64,000 bases of DNA from Demequina phytophila (GTDB taxonomy: Bacteria; Actinomycetota; Actinomycetes; Actinomycetales; Demequinaceae), in assembly GCF_000971135.1 (NCBI RefSeq), contig NZ_BBLW01000003.1, positions 344,903-408,902 on the forward strand, in the 5' to 3' direction. The stretch's first letter is position 1. Each line of letters starts with the position of its first letter. The notes beneath the pieces were generated by a model. That model was not told where the DNA came from and did not search any database. It worked only from the letters and a program-made list of their open reading frames with translations. Made by a program: the position numbers and the translations under genes. This document shows positions 15,964 to 24,713 of this stretch, piece after piece.

Positions 15964-16929
15964 TCAGGCGTCCTTTCGCTCGGCGCGGTTCTGCACGCGG
16001 ATGAAGATGATGGCGACCACGACCACGAGGATCGTGATGGCGGAGGCGATGGTCGCGGCGTAGCCCTTGTCCGTGCCGCGGATGAACTCCTGATAGGCGT
16101 AGAAGCTGGGCACGTACGTGGACTTCGACGGTCCGCCGTTGGTGAGGATGAACACCGGGGCGAAGACCTTGAGCGCCGCGATGGTGGTGGTGAGCGCCAC
16201 CACGAACACCTCGGGCCGGATCATCGGCAGCGTGATCGCGCGGAAGCGCTGGAACCAGTTGGCGCCGTCGAGCTCCGCGGCCTCGTACAGCTGCGGGTCG
16301 ACGCGCTGGAGCGCCGCCATGAAGATCACCACGGGGTAGCCGATCTGGATCCAGATCATCAGCACCATGACGGAGGCCATCGCGGTCGAGTACTGGCCGC
16401 CGAGCCAGTTGATCTCGACCTCGCTGCCCGTGAGGACCGTCAGGAACTGGTTGAGGACGCCGTCGGAGTTGGGCTTGAGGATCCAGCTGAACATCACGCC
16501 GGCGACGGCGATGGGGAGGATCTGGGGGAGGTAGTAGGTCGCGCGCAGGAAGCTGGAGAGGCGGGCGCCGAACCGGCGGCCCACCACGTCGAACAGCAGT
16601 GCGGCGATGACGAGGCCGAGCAGGGTGGGCACGATCACCATGGCGACGATCACCAGGATGATGTTCTTGAACGACTGCAGGAACTCCTGGTCCGAGAACA
16701 GGGCGACCCAGTTCTCGAGGCCCGCGAAGTACTCGGGTGCGCGGCCGCCGCGCCAGTGGAAGAAGCTCAGGCGGACGTTGCGGACGATCGGGTAGAAGAT
16801 CACGAGCCCGACCAGCAGCGTGCCGGGGATGAGGTACAGCCAGTAGCCGAGCTTGCCGCGGTCGCGCTGCGGGATGCGGGCGGGCTCGTCGGTTCGGCGC
16901 GGGCGGACGCGCTGCGGGGTGGAGGTCAT
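15964..16929 (-). CDS. Sugar ABC transporter permease (MalF-type)
   Basis: A 321-residue permease starting with a basic N-terminus and helix KLGYWLYLIPGTLLVGLVIF. Six hydrophobic segments follow, with the EAA loop QLYEAAELDGANWFQRFRAI near residue 222 and the C-terminal ITILVVVVAIIFIRVQN helix. It is the second membrane subunit of the xyloside-operon importer, one base upstream of the MalG-type gene. It follows the binding-protein gene after a 70-bp gap that holds a 14-bp perfect hairpin, which probably lowers its expression relative to the binding protein. Confidence 0.88.
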   Translation of the reverse strand: MTSTPQRVRPRRTDEPARIPQRDRGKLGYWLYLIPGTLLVGLVIFYPIVRNVRLSFFHWRGGRAPEYFAGLENWVALFSDQEFLQSFKNIILVIVAMVIVPTLLGLVIAALLFDVVGRRFGARLSSFLRATYYLPQILPIAVAGVMFSWILKPNSDGVLNQFLTVLTGSEVEINWLGGQYSTAMASVMVLMIWIQIGYPVVIFMAALQRVDPQLYEAAELDGANWFQRFRAITLPMIRPEVFVVALTTTIAALKVFAPVFILTNGGPSKSTYVPSFYAYQEFIRGTDKGYAATIASAITILVVVVAIIFIRVQNRAERKDA

Positions 16930-16945
16930 GAGGGGTTCCGTCTCC

Positions 16946-16982
16946 GGCGGGGGTCCGGGCCGCGTGGACCCGGACCCCCGCC
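16946..16982 (-). terminator. Intercistronic hairpin after the binding-protein gene
   Basis: Arms 16946-16959 and 16969-16982 are perfect 14-bp complements (GGCGGGGGTCCGGG). It lies 17 bp after the binding-protein stop and before the MalF-type permease. It may act as partial terminator or 3' stabiliser, giving more binding protein than permease. Confidence 0.65.
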
Positions 16983-16999
16983 TTGATGAGGGATGGCGA

Positions 17000-18322
17000 C
17001 TAGCGGAGGTCCGCCACGTAGCTCTCGTAGTAGTCCATGAGCTGCGTGTTCGCCTCGTCGGCGGTGACGTCGCCGTTGACGATGCCCTGCATCACGGAGT
17101 TGAGGTCGCCGTAGAAGGTGGGCGTCGGCCAGTCGGGGTAGAAGGACAGGCCGTCGCGGTCGTTGACCTCGTTGAACAGCTCGATGAGCTTCTGCGCGTC
17201 GGGGTCGGTGATGTCCGCGGTGTCGGCTGCGACCGGCAGGCCGCCCGACTCGCCCAGCAGCGCCTGGACCTCGGGACGCATGGTGATGTCGATGAAGATC
17301 TCCGCGAGCTCGGGCTGCTTCGACTCGACCGGGACCACCCAGATGTTGCCGCCGGACCCCGGGGTCAGCGTGGTGTCGGGCCAGTTGGTGATCCCGAACT
17401 CGAAGTCGGTGACGTCCTCGAGCATGCGGCCGTACCACCAGGAGCCGGAGTAGAACATCGGGGCGTCGCCGTTGATGAACGCGAGGCCCGCGTCCTCGGC
17501 GGTCATGCCGGAGGCGTCCTTGCTGATGTAGCCGGCGTTCACCCAGTCCTCGAGGGTGCCGGAGGCGTAGCTGACCTCGGGGCCGGCCCAGTCGACGGCC
17601 TCGGTGTAGAGCTGGTACGCGTCGACCCAGGAGCGGTCGGCCTGGCTCAGCGCGAGCTGGTACCAGAGCTGGCCCATCGGGTACTCCTGCGCGGAGGTGG
17701 TGAGCGGGGTGACGCCCTCGTCGACGAACGCCTGCATGGCGGTCTCGAGGCTCGCCTCGTCCGTGGGCACCTCGATGCCGTACTCGTCGAACATGTCCTG
17801 GTTGAAGTAGAGGAACACGAACTCGCCGTAGTTCGGCACGCCGTACCAGCTGCCCGAGCCCATCACGCCGTTCTCGTCGTACTTCGCGATGGTGTCGATG
17901 CCGGCGCTGAGCTTGTCCGCCCAGCCGTAGGTCTCGTACGCGTCGTCGAGGGGAAGGATGACGCCGGTCGCGGCGAGCTGGCCCGCGGTGCCGTTGCCCT
18001 TGTTGTACTCGGACACGTCGGGTGCGTCGGAGGAGTCGAACAGCTGCTGTGCAGAGGCGTTGAGGTCCTCGAACGCGGTGGTCTGCAGGTCGACGGTCGC
18101 GCCCGTCTCCTCCTCGAACATCTCGATGGCGAGGTTCCACGCCTTGCCCATCGCGGACTCCTCGCCCTCGTAGTGCATGACGGTGAGGGTCTCGCCGGTG
18201 TAGTCGCCGTCCGCCGGGGCGCCGGACGCCCCGCCCTCGCCGCCGTCTCCGGACGAGCATGCGGTGAGGCTGAGCGCGCCGGCCGCGAGCACGGCCGTGG
18301 CTGCTGTGATGCGGTACTTCAT
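17000..18322 (-). CDS. Sugar-binding lipoprotein of the xyloside ABC importer
   Basis: A 440-residue extracellular solute-binding protein of family 1. The signal peptide MKYRITAATAVLAAGALSLT ends in a lipobox TAC (Cys 22) followed by SSGDGGEGGASG, a flexible linker. The mature part has the usual two-lobe pattern, with EMFEEETGATVDLQTTAFED and YGVPNYGEFVFLYFNQDMFD. It is first in the operon, and a perfect 14-bp palindrome (18388-18401) lies 66 bp upstream. Downstream genes encode two permeases and an alpha-xylosidase, so the ligand is probably an isoprimeverose or xyloglucan oligosaccharide; that is inference from context. Confidence 0.87.
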   Translation of the reverse strand: MKYRITAATAVLAAGALSLTACSSGDGGEGGASGAPADGDYTGETLTVMHYEGEESAMGKAWNLAIEMFEEETGATVDLQTTAFEDLNASAQQLFDSSDAPDVSEYNKGNGTAGQLAATGVILPLDDAYETYGWADKLSAGIDTIAKYDENGVMGSGSWYGVPNYGEFVFLYFNQDMFDEYGIEVPTDEASLETAMQAFVDEGVTPLTTSAQEYPMGQLWYQLALSQADRSWVDAYQLYTEAVDWAGPEVSYASGTLEDWVNAGYISKDASGMTAEDAGLAFINGDAPMFYSGSWWYGRMLEDVTDFEFGITNWPDTTLTPGSGGNIWVVPVESKQPELAEIFIDITMRPEVQALLGESGGLPVAADTADITDPDAQKLIELFNEVNDRDGLSFYPDWPTPTFYGDLNSVMQGIVNGDVTADEANTQLMDYYESYVADLR

Positions 18323-18387
18323 TGTCCGTTCCTGCTTCCTTGTCGTGGCCCGGGGGCCGGGGTGGTGCGCGGTGCCGTTCGCAACTT

Positions 18388-18401
18388 TCGAAGCGCTTCG
18401 A
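18388..18401. promoter_or_regulatory. LacI operator upstream of the xyloside operon
   Basis: TCGAAGCGCTTCGA is a perfect 14-bp palindrome with the central CG typical of LacI-family sites. An identical copy lies at 19509-19522 before the adjacent LacI gene. Together they imply repression of both the operon and the regulator. Confidence 0.85.
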
Positions 18402-18434
18402 CGATGCGCGTGCGTGGGGGATGCCCTGGTGAGG

Positions 18435-19463
18435 TCAGACCCCGGGGTCCGGGTCGGCGGCCGCGCGGGCGATCACCGAGCCGTGGTCGATGTAGGTCGG
18501 GGGGATGAGGACGATGCGGGGGGTGCGGTCCCCGCCGTCGATCGCCTTGACCAGGAGGTCCATGGCGGCGGTGCAGGATGCCTGGGCATCGAGCGGCATG
18601 GTGTCGAACGGCACGGCGAACCGTGCCGTGGTGAAGCTGACGCCGGCCGCGATGACCGAGACGTCGCGGGGGACCTCGAGGCCGCGGGTCGCGAGGATCG
18701 CGGACAGCGACGAGGCCACATCTGCGGTGGTGTTGAGCACGATCCCGTCGAGCCCGGGGAGCTGCTCGAGGAGGCGGCGCACGCTGCCGTCGGCCGTGTG
18801 GCCGTTCGGGTGCGTGATGGCGTGGCGGATGCCGCGCTCTTCGCAGCGCTCGGTGAAGGCGCGCAGGACGCGGCGGGGGAAGTTGGAGCCGCGCTCGATG
18901 GTCTCGAGGCGGTGGGAGATCAGGCCGATCTGGCGGTGGCCCGCGTCGACCAGGCGGTCGACGGCCTCCCGGGCGGCGGCCTCGAAGTCGAGGTCGACGC
19001 ACACCAGGCCCTCGGTGTCGGCCGGGAGTCCGACGAACACCGTGGGGCAGGCGAGCGTGCGTGCGAGGGGGACCCGCGCATCGTCCTCGTCGACATCCAG
19101 CACCACGATCCCGTCCGCGAGCTGGGTCGCGGCGGAGCGGCGCATGCCCTCGAGCGCGTCGTCGTGGACCAGGAGGAGCGTGTCGTAGTTGTGCGCGCGG
19201 GCGACCCGCGTGGTCTGCATGGCGAACGCCATGTGCGCGGCGTCGTCGGTGTCGGGGTGGACGGGCTCGCTCACCGCGATGATGTGCGAGCGGTGCGCGG
19301 CGAGCATCCGGGCGCTCGCGTGGGGGAGGTAGCCGAGCTCGCTCGCGACGGCGAGGACGCGGTCGCGGGTGTCTGACTTGATGGAGCGCTTGCCGCTCAG
19401 GGCGTAGGAGACGGTGCTGATCGACACGCCGGCGGCCTGCGCCACGTCCGCGATCGTCGCCAT
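18435..19463 (-). CDS. LacI-family regulator of the xyloside operon
   Basis: A 342-residue repressor. Its helix-turn-helix is MATIADVAQAAGVSISTVSY followed by ALSGKRSIKSDTRDRVL, and the periplasmic-binding-protein-like effector domain runs from about residue 60. The ATG at 19463 is chosen over the upstream ATG at 19568 because the canonical LacI N-terminus begins there. A promoter is visible upstream: TTGCTT (19563-19568) and TAACGT (19540-19545) with a 17-bp spacer, and the operator 19509-19522 lies just downstream of the predicted start point. It is expected to release on binding a xylose-containing disaccharide; the effector is inferred. Confidence 0.88.
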   Translation of the reverse strand: MATIADVAQAAGVSISTVSYALSGKRSIKSDTRDRVLAVASELGYLPHASARMLAAHRSHIIAVSEPVHPDTDDAAHMAFAMQTTRVARAHNYDTLLLVHDDALEGMRRSAATQLADGIVVLDVDEDDARVPLARTLACPTVFVGLPADTEGLVCVDLDFEAAAREAVDRLVDAGHRQIGLISHRLETIERGSNFPRRVLRAFTERCEERGIRHAITHPNGHTADGSVRRLLEQLPGLDGIVLNTTADVASSLSAILATRGLEVPRDVSVIAAGVSFTTARFAVPFDTMPLDAQASCTAAMDLLVKAIDGGDRTPRIVLIPPTYIDHGSVIARAAADPDPGV

Positions 19464-19508
19464 GTCGACTCCATCGTCCTCATCGGTTCCCGTGCCGGCG
19501 CTTGGGTT

Positions 19509-19568
19509 TCGAAGCGCTTCGACTGGGCTTGCCTGCATGACGTTATGTTGGTCGCCGCAACAAAGCAA
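19509..19568 (-). promoter_or_regulatory. Promoter and operator of the xyloside LacI gene
   Basis: On the minus strand TTGCTT (19563-19568) is followed after 17 bp by TAACGT (19540-19545). The operator TCGAAGCGCTTCGA (19509-19522) lies about 11 to 24 bases after the predicted start point, so the repressor would block its own transcription. It is identical to the operon operator at 18388. Confidence 0.75.
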
Positions 19569-19632
19569 GCCGGGTTACCGAATCGTGACATTTGCCGGGG
19601 GTGCCACGCTCGCGCGCGCCTCCCCCGTCCCC

Positions 19633-19808
19633 CTATGGGGAACTGGCCGACGGTTTCTCGAGGTCCTCGATAGCTGTGGGGAAGTGAGCGACGTGTCCCG
19701 TCGCGAGACCTCGTTCCGGCACTCACGCGTGCCGAGTTGGGGTCAAGCGTCGCTCAGTTCCCCGCAGCTCCACGCGATGTGGCGAGATCGTCGCTGGGTT
19801 CCCCATGG
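19633..19808. repeat. Intergenic repeat, copy B (two inverted 61-bp units)
   Basis: Unit 1 (19633-19693, plus) and unit 2 (19747-19808, minus) both begin C[TC]ATGGGGAAC, continue with CGACG, and end GGGGAA[GC]TGAGCGACG. They face each other across 53 bp. The 19569-19845 gap between the LacI promoter and the rhodanese stop holds nothing else recognisable. Confidence 0.7.
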
Positions 19809-19845
19809 CGCGCGGGGGTGCGCGGGGTGGATCACGAGCGGCAGG

Positions 19846-20259
19846 TCAGCCCTGCTGCCAGGGCAGGCCTGCACCCTTCCAGCCCTGCCAGCCGCGGTGG
19901 CCCTGCTCGTCGGTCGCGCCCTCGAAGCCCTCGAGGATGTTGTACGCCGGGCCGAGGCCTGCCGCGGTCGCCACCTGAGCCGCGCCGATCGACCGCTGGC
20001 CCGAGCGGCACAGGAAGACGATGGGCTGTCCCGGCTGCACGCCGGTCGCCTCGAGCTGCGCGAGGAAGCCCTCGTTGCGCGCCATCGCCGGGTAGGACAC
20101 CCACTCGATCAGCGCCGCCTGCTTCCCCAGCGAGGACGCGTCCGGGACGCCCACATAGCGCCACTCCGCCTCGGTGCGCACGTCGACCAGGATCGCGCCG
20201 GGCTCGTTCTCGAGCAGCTCCCAGGCCTCGTGCGGGGTCAGGTCTCCGGCGTACGTCAT
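19846..20259 (-). CDS. Rhodanese-like domain protein
   Basis: A 137-residue single-domain rhodanese. It begins with LTPHEAWELLENEPGAILVD followed by VRTEAEWRYVGVPD, and has the active-site loop IVFLCRSGQRSIGAAQVA with the catalytic Cys near residue 84. Such proteins move sulfane sulfur or act in redox and sulfur signalling; no partner is linked here. The start is supported by GAGAGGACC four bases upstream of the ATG. It diverges from the VOC-family gene at 20319. Confidence 0.85.
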   Translation of the reverse strand: MTYAGDLTPHEAWELLENEPGAILVDVRTEAEWRYVGVPDASSLGKQAALIEWVSYPAMARNEGFLAQLEATGVQPGQPIVFLCRSGQRSIGAAQVATAAGLGPAYNILEGFEGATDEQGHRGWQGWKGAGLPWQQG

Positions 20260-20318
20260 GACGGTCCTCTCGGGTCGTGGTCAGCACGAGTGTAGGTCCG
20301 CGTGCCTAGGGTGGGTTC

Positions 20319-20708
20319 ATGATCCGCATCCACCTCACCAGCGTCTTCGTCGACGATCAGGCGAAGGCCCACGACTTCTACACCCGCGTGCTCGGCTTCG
20401 AGACGCGCACCGACATCCCGCTCGGCGACGGGAACCGCTGGCTCACCGTGGGGGCCCCGGGGGACGATGCGGTGCAGCTCCTGCTGGAGCCGTCCGGTCA
20501 TCGCGCGGTCGGGCCCTACCGGGACGCTCTGCGCGAGGACGGCATCCCGGCCGCGCAGTTCGCCTCGGACGACGTGCGCGCCGAGCACGAGCGCCTGGTC
20601 GCGCTGGGTGTCGAGTTCACCATGCCGCCCACGGACATGGGCCCGGTCACCGTCGCGGTGCTCGACGACACGTGCGGCAACCTCATCCAGCTTGCGCAGA
20701 TGGGCTGA
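20319..20708 (+). CDS. VOC-family (glyoxalase/dioxygenase fold) protein
   Basis: A 129-residue protein with two beta-alpha-beta-beta-beta repeats: MIRIHLTSVFVDDQAKAHDF followed by YTRVLGFETRTDI, then EHERLVALGVEFTMPPTDMG and CGNLIQLAQMG. Potential metal ligands include the early His and the terminal region, but the function cannot be set; members range from glyoxalase-like enzymes to antibiotic-binding proteins. TAGGGT lies six bases before the ATG, so it is probably leaderless. It is convergent with the FtsX-like permease gene, one base apart. A decamer copy (20461) encodes GDDA. Confidence 0.75.
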   Translation: MIRIHLTSVFVDDQAKAHDFYTRVLGFETRTDIPLGDGNRWLTVGAPGDDAVQLLLEPSGHRAVGPYRDALREDGIPAAQFASDDVRAEHERLVALGVEFTMPPTDMGPVTVAVLDDTCGNLIQLAQMG

Positions 20709-20709
20709 C

Positions 20710-22764
20710 TCAGCGGGCCAGCCGCGCCGCCTCCTGCGGTGAGCGAGCGTCCACCGACCGCGCCGCGAACAGCGCCACCACGCCGATGCCGGCCGCGCTG
20801 GCGGCGACCATGATCACCGTGCCCAGGAGCGCCTCGGCTCCCATGATCGCGACGGTGCCCCACGTGGGGTCGGTCGCCGCTTCGATCGCCTCGGACGCGG
20901 CGAGGATGGTGGCCATCGCCATGCCGAGCGCGGCGCCCACGAGCACCCCGAGCGCCATCGGCGCCGCGACCCGCACGATCGCCGCGACCTGTCGCGCGTG
21001 GCGGTCGAGACCGAGTGCTCCCGCGGTCGCGGCCTCCCGCAGCGCTGCGCCGCGGCCCATCCATTCGGCGAGCCCGATGACCAGGCCCCCGATGACCATG
21101 AGCAGCGCACCGCCGAGCCACCACGGCAGCATCCCATCCTCCACGCCGTCCCACGTCGGAGCGGGTCCATCCACGGGCAGACCCATGCTGCGTACCGCCA
21201 TGAAGACGGGGAAAGCCGCGAGCAGCATCCCGGTCCCGGCGGGGACGAGCGCTCCCGTGCGGTGCTGGAGCGAGTCCGCAGCGAGCACGAGCGACGGTTT
21301 CCCGGTCCGTGCGAGCGACGCGCCCAGGCGCGGCATCGCCGCGCGCAGCCCGAGCCCGGCGAGCCCGCCAGCGGTGACCGTGAGGACCACCCAGCCGAAG
21401 TCGTCCGCAATCCCCCACCAGCGGCCGTCGGGCAGCCAGCCCGCAGCCTCCGCGAGGATGACGACCACCGCCGCGACCGCCGGGAGGGCGAGCCAGGCGG
21501 GAGAGACGAGGCGCCGGGCCGGCTCGGCGACGCGCAGGTCGCCGGGGCCGGTGGGCTTGAGGGCCGCGCTCGGCTCCACGTTCGCCGCCCACAGGGCCGG
21601 GACCAGACCGATCACGAGCGCAAGCGCCACCGCGAACGCCAGAATGGTGGCCGCGTACCCGGGCGGCAGCGTCGCGATCGCGGGACCGTACACGTCCGGC
21701 CGTGCGGCGTCCGACAAGGAGTAGACCCACTCGGCTGCCGCCCAGCCGCACGCGAGCCCGACGGTGCCCGCGACGAGGCCGATCACCGTGCCCTCGACTG
21801 CACCGGCCTTGACGATGTCGGCGCGTGTCGCGCCGAGCGCCCGCGCGGTCGCGACCCACTGCGTGCGCGCCTCACCCTGGCCCCGGCCCGCGGCGATGGC
21901 CGCGCCCACCGCGATGACCGCGAGGAGGCCTGCGCCGACCAGCGACAGCAATACCGCGCCGGCGAAGGTCGCGTGGTCGTCCTCGTACGGGATCGTCTGG
22001 GTCACGTCCTCGAGGCCGGCGAGAAGCGGCCCGTCCCACGTGAATGTCACGTCGTACATGCCCGTGCGGTCACCCGCGTCGTTGACCACGGGGAACGGCC
22101 CTCCGACCCTGGCGACCGCGGCGACGCCCTCGGGTGCGATGAGCCCGGTCGCGCCGTACAGCTCTCCGTCGATGACCCCGGAGCGGATGAGGCCGACCAC
22201 CGTGAGCCGCAGCGGCGTCGCCGAGGGTACATCCGCGTCCTCACGCCCGGTCACGGTGACGGAGTCGCCGACCTCGATGCCGAGCCGCTGGGCGTACGCG
22301 GAGGCGAGCGCGATCTCGCCTGGGCCCGGGACGGCGCCCGCGTAGAGCCGATCCGTGGCGGCCTCGGGCGAGAGCGCCTCAAGGTAGGCGCCGCCGTCCG
22401 CGTCCTCCGCGAACCGGGCGTACACGGTGGCGCGCGCGTCGAGGTCGATGCCTTGCGACGCGGCGTCGTCGACGATCGCGGCGACCTGGTCGGGCGTCGC
22501 GGTATGCCAGTCGTCCATCGCCCGCCCGTTGCGATAGCCCATGCCGTCGCTCCATCCGCGCAGCGTCGCGACGTGCTCGCCCGAGTAGCCGGACTCGTCG
22601 GCGAACTCGCGGTCGATGGCCGCCTGCGTCCCCAGGGAGGTCGCGGCGAACGTCGCGAGCCCGGTCGCCATCGCGACCAGCACCCCTGCCGTCACCGTGT
22701 ACCGGCGCTGCGCGCGCCACTGCTCGCGCAGCAGCGCGCCCCCCACGGAAGTCATCCCCAGCAT
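20710..22764 (-). CDS. FtsX-like ABC transporter permease, orphan
   Basis: A 684-residue permease of the MacB/FtsX type. A short N-terminus (LLREQWRAQRRY) leads into a first helix at about 20-40, then an extracytoplasmic domain of about 190 residues, a three-helix FtsX core containing GEARTQWVATARALGATRAD, and a second set of helices toward the C-terminus. Sequence motifs match two of the permeases of the 28-37 kb operon (WVATARALGA-R), but no ATPase gene lies beside it. The start at 22764 is chosen because TAGCGT lies seven bases upstream and because the same geometry occurs before the ATPase gene at 36938; GTG at 22773 is the alternative. Confidence 0.8.
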   Translation of the reverse strand: MLGMTSVGGALLREQWRAQRRYTVTAGVLVAMATGLATFAATSLGTQAAIDREFADESGYSGEHVATLRGWSDGMGYRNGRAMDDWHTATPDQVAAIVDDAASQGIDLDARATVYARFAEDADGGAYLEALSPEAATDRLYAGAVPGPGEIALASAYAQRLGIEVGDSVTVTGREDADVPSATPLRLTVVGLIRSGVIDGELYGATGLIAPEGVAAVARVGGPFPVVNDAGDRTGMYDVTFTWDGPLLAGLEDVTQTIPYEDDHATFAGAVLLSLVGAGLLAVIAVGAAIAAGRGQGEARTQWVATARALGATRADIVKAGAVEGTVIGLVAGTVGLACGWAAAEWVYSLSDAARPDVYGPAIATLPPGYAATILAFAVALALVIGLVPALWAANVEPSAALKPTGPGDLRVAEPARRLVSPAWLALPAVAAVVVILAEAAGWLPDGRWWGIADDFGWVVLTVTAGGLAGLGLRAAMPRLGASLARTGKPSLVLAADSLQHRTGALVPAGTGMLLAAFPVFMAVRSMGLPVDGPAPTWDGVEDGMLPWWLGGALLMVIGGLVIGLAEWMGRGAALREAATAGALGLDRHARQVAAIVRVAAPMALGVLVGAALGMAMATILAASEAIEAATDPTWGTVAIMGAEALLGTVIMVAASAAGIGVVALFAARSVDARSPQEAARLAR

Positions 22765-22771
22765 GGCTGCC

Positions 22772-22844
22772 ACGCTAGCGACGCGAAGGCGCCAGCCGCA
22801 TCGTCCCCGCGCACCGTTCTCCGGTGATAACCAGGTATGACGCG
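22772..22844 (-). promoter_or_regulatory. Shared promoter element of the orphan permease
   Basis: A 34-bp block (22811-22844) matches 36985-37018 at 31 of 34 positions and holds the near-dyad GTGATAACC-AGGTATGAC. In both loci the end of the block is followed by the same distance to a -10 box (here TAGCGT, 22772-22777) and then by seven bases to the ATG. A decamer copy (22798-22807) lies in the spacer. Confidence 0.75.
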
Positions 22845-22845
22845 G

Positions 22846-23349
22846 CTACCCCTCCTCGGGGTGCGGCTTGCCCGGCGTGACCGGCGGCAGCGCCGACCAC
22901 GGGAACGTGATCCACAGGTCGGTGCGCTTCCACACGTAGTCGGGGTCGATGATCGAGTGAGACTTCGCGTAGAGCACCACGGTGCGCACCTCGCCGGCGT
23001 GCTGCTCCATCAGCTTCTTCACGAGCGCGAGGGTCTCGCCGGTGTCCGCGACGTCGTCGGCGACCAGCACCTTGAGGCCCTTCATCGCGTCCGTGTCGAG
23101 CAGCGGCGGCAGCAGCACCGGGGCGGGCAGGCGCTCGTCGATGCCGGTGTAGAACTCGACGTTGAGCGTGCCGACGCCCTTGGTCCCCAGTGCGTAGGAG
23201 ATCGCGCCTCCCACGGGCAGCCCGCCGCGCGCGACGGCGACCACCACGTCGGGCTCGTAGCCCGAGTCGACGACCATCTGCGCGAGCTCGCGCGACGCGT
23301 CGCCGTATCCCTGCCAGGTGAGGACCTCGCGCTCGGGGGTGTCGGTCAT
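22846..23349 (-). CDS. Xanthine/guanine-type phosphoribosyltransferase
   Basis: A 167-residue type I phosphoribosyltransferase. The PRPP-binding motif is KVLVADDVADTGETLALVKK (about residues 84-103); the N-terminal PDVVVAVARGGLPVGGAISY is the pyrophosphate loop. The overall shape, with TDLWITFPWSALPPVTPGKP at the end, matches actinobacterial Gpt-like proteins that salvage xanthine or guanine. The ATG at 23349 is selected for the GGAGA six bases upstream; an upstream in-frame ATG at 23436 would add a basic, non-conserved tail. It diverges from the unknown protein at 23423. Confidence 0.8.
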   Translation of the reverse strand: MTDTPEREVLTWQGYGDASRELAQMVVDSGYEPDVVVAVARGGLPVGGAISYALGTKGVGTLNVEFYTGIDERLPAPVLLPPLLDTDAMKGLKVLVADDVADTGETLALVKKLMEQHAGEVRTVVLYAKSHSIIDPDYVWKRTDLWITFPWSALPPVTPGKPHPEEG

Positions 23350-23422
23350 CTCGTCTCCAACCACGTCCGGTGAGGCGAGCGTACCGGCGCGACCGCCGCA
23401 TCGTCCCCCGTAACCTTGACCG

Positions 23423-24694
23423 ATGGGCTTCTTCACCTCCGAGGGCGACGCGCGCCGTTTCTACGAGGCGGACGGCTGGTTCCAGGCGTGGCTCGCGGCG
23501 AGCCCCAAAAGCGCCGAGTACCTCGCGACCCAGGTGCGCAAGTCCACCGGGCATGACCTTCAGTTCACGCCGGCGGAGCTGCGTCCCACCATCGACTGGG
23601 TGACGCGCGACCTGCGTCGCGACCGCTCGGCGGTCAAGCCGGACTGGGCGTACCGCTCGGAGCTGGGGCGCGAGCTCACCATGCACGGCGCCGCGCTCAT
23701 CGACGGGCTGCTGGTCTACCTGGGTGGGATCGCGGACGACCACCAGCCGCTGTCCTGGGGTCTCGACCGTCGCGAGGGCTCGCCCACGTATCTCGACCCG
23801 ATGCTCGGCCCCGGCGGCCCGCCGCTCGCGCTGCTGCCGCACGCGGTCGCCGCGATGGGACACGGCCGCGCCGCGTGGGACTCCGTCGAGGACGTGCTGC
23901 GCTGGTTCGCGTCGCCGGGTCAGCTGACCTACGAGGCGTTCGACACCCCGGCGGACGTGCGCGAGTCGTTCATCCCGAAGGGCGGCCTCTTCAAGAAGCC
24001 GGTGCGCCCCACCGAGCTGCCAAGCGTGCCGCCGTCCGAGTCGCTCGGCCCGGTGCAGGAGGGCGACCCGGGCCTGGTGGTGAACGATGCCGGTCCCGGC
24101 CACGCGCCCGGCACCCCGTCCGACGCGACGCACCACGCGATCGTGATGCTCGCCGCCGGCGCGATCGACGAGCCCGCCCTGTTGCGCTTCCTGCGCGGCT
24201 GCGACGCGGCGCCCGGCATCGCGCGCGTGGCGTTCCGCAGCCACCACCTCCTCGAGGTGTGGGCGCCCGGGCTGCTCACGGTGGAGGTGCTGGCGTCGCT
24301 GCGCGCCGCCGCGCGCGCGGAGCTGCCGTCGCGACCGGACGATGCGCCGCTCACCGAGGACGACCGGCGCGGACTTCTCCTGCGCGCGCCGTTCCTGGAG
24401 CGACTGGGCAGGCATGAGGACCTCGCGGTGCGCACCATCGAGGTCGACGGCTGGGACGCGACCGTCACCGTGCAGTCGCCCTGGCTCGACGACTACACGT
24501 ACACCGTTGCGCTGCACCCCCGCGTGGTCGAGTCTCTGACGGAGGCGCGCATGCAGGCGGTCGCGGACGCGCTCGGGCTGCTGCCCGGCGTCGATCGCGT
24601 GCTGTGGGAGGACGCCGAGGGCGTCCACGTCCATGGGCCGGACCTCGCGGCGGACGCGCTCGCGGACGCGGTCGCGGACGCGCTCGCCTCCTAG
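23423..24694 (+). CDS. Hypothetical protein, 423 residues
   Basis: No family is recognised. The protein is soluble, with no signal peptide or membrane segment. The first 180 residues hold aromatic-rich helices (FYEADGWFQAWLAASPKSAE, HGAALIDGLLVYLGGIADD) and the loop LDPMLGPGGPPLALLPHAVA; the second half shows alternating strands (VIDEPALLRFLRGCDAAPG, VTVQSPWLDDYTYTVALHP) ending GLLPGVDRVLWEDAEGVHVH. A Pro-rich linker near residues 190-230 (KPVRPTELPSVPPSE) separates the two parts, so it may be two domains. TAACCT lies six bases before the ATG, implying a leaderless message. A 9-base decamer core sits at 24338. Confidence 0.6.
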   Translation: MGFFTSEGDARRFYEADGWFQAWLAASPKSAEYLATQVRKSTGHDLQFTPAELRPTIDWVTRDLRRDRSAVKPDWAYRSELGRELTMHGAALIDGLLVYLGGIADDHQPLSWGLDRREGSPTYLDPMLGPGGPPLALLPHAVAAMGHGRAAWDSVEDVLRWFASPGQLTYEAFDTPADVRESFIPKGGLFKKPVRPTELPSVPPSESLGPVQEGDPGLVVNDAGPGHAPGTPSDATHHAIVMLAAGAIDEPALLRFLRGCDAAPGIARVAFRSHHLLEVWAPGLLTVEVLASLRAAARAELPSRPDDAPLTEDDRRGLLLRAPFLERLGRHEDLAVRTIEVDGWDATVTVQSPWLDDYTYTVALHPRVVESLTEARMQAVADALGLLPGVDRVLWEDAEGVHVHGPDLAADALADAVADALAS

Positions 24695-24713
24695 CTCGCC
24701 CCACCCCCGCGCG

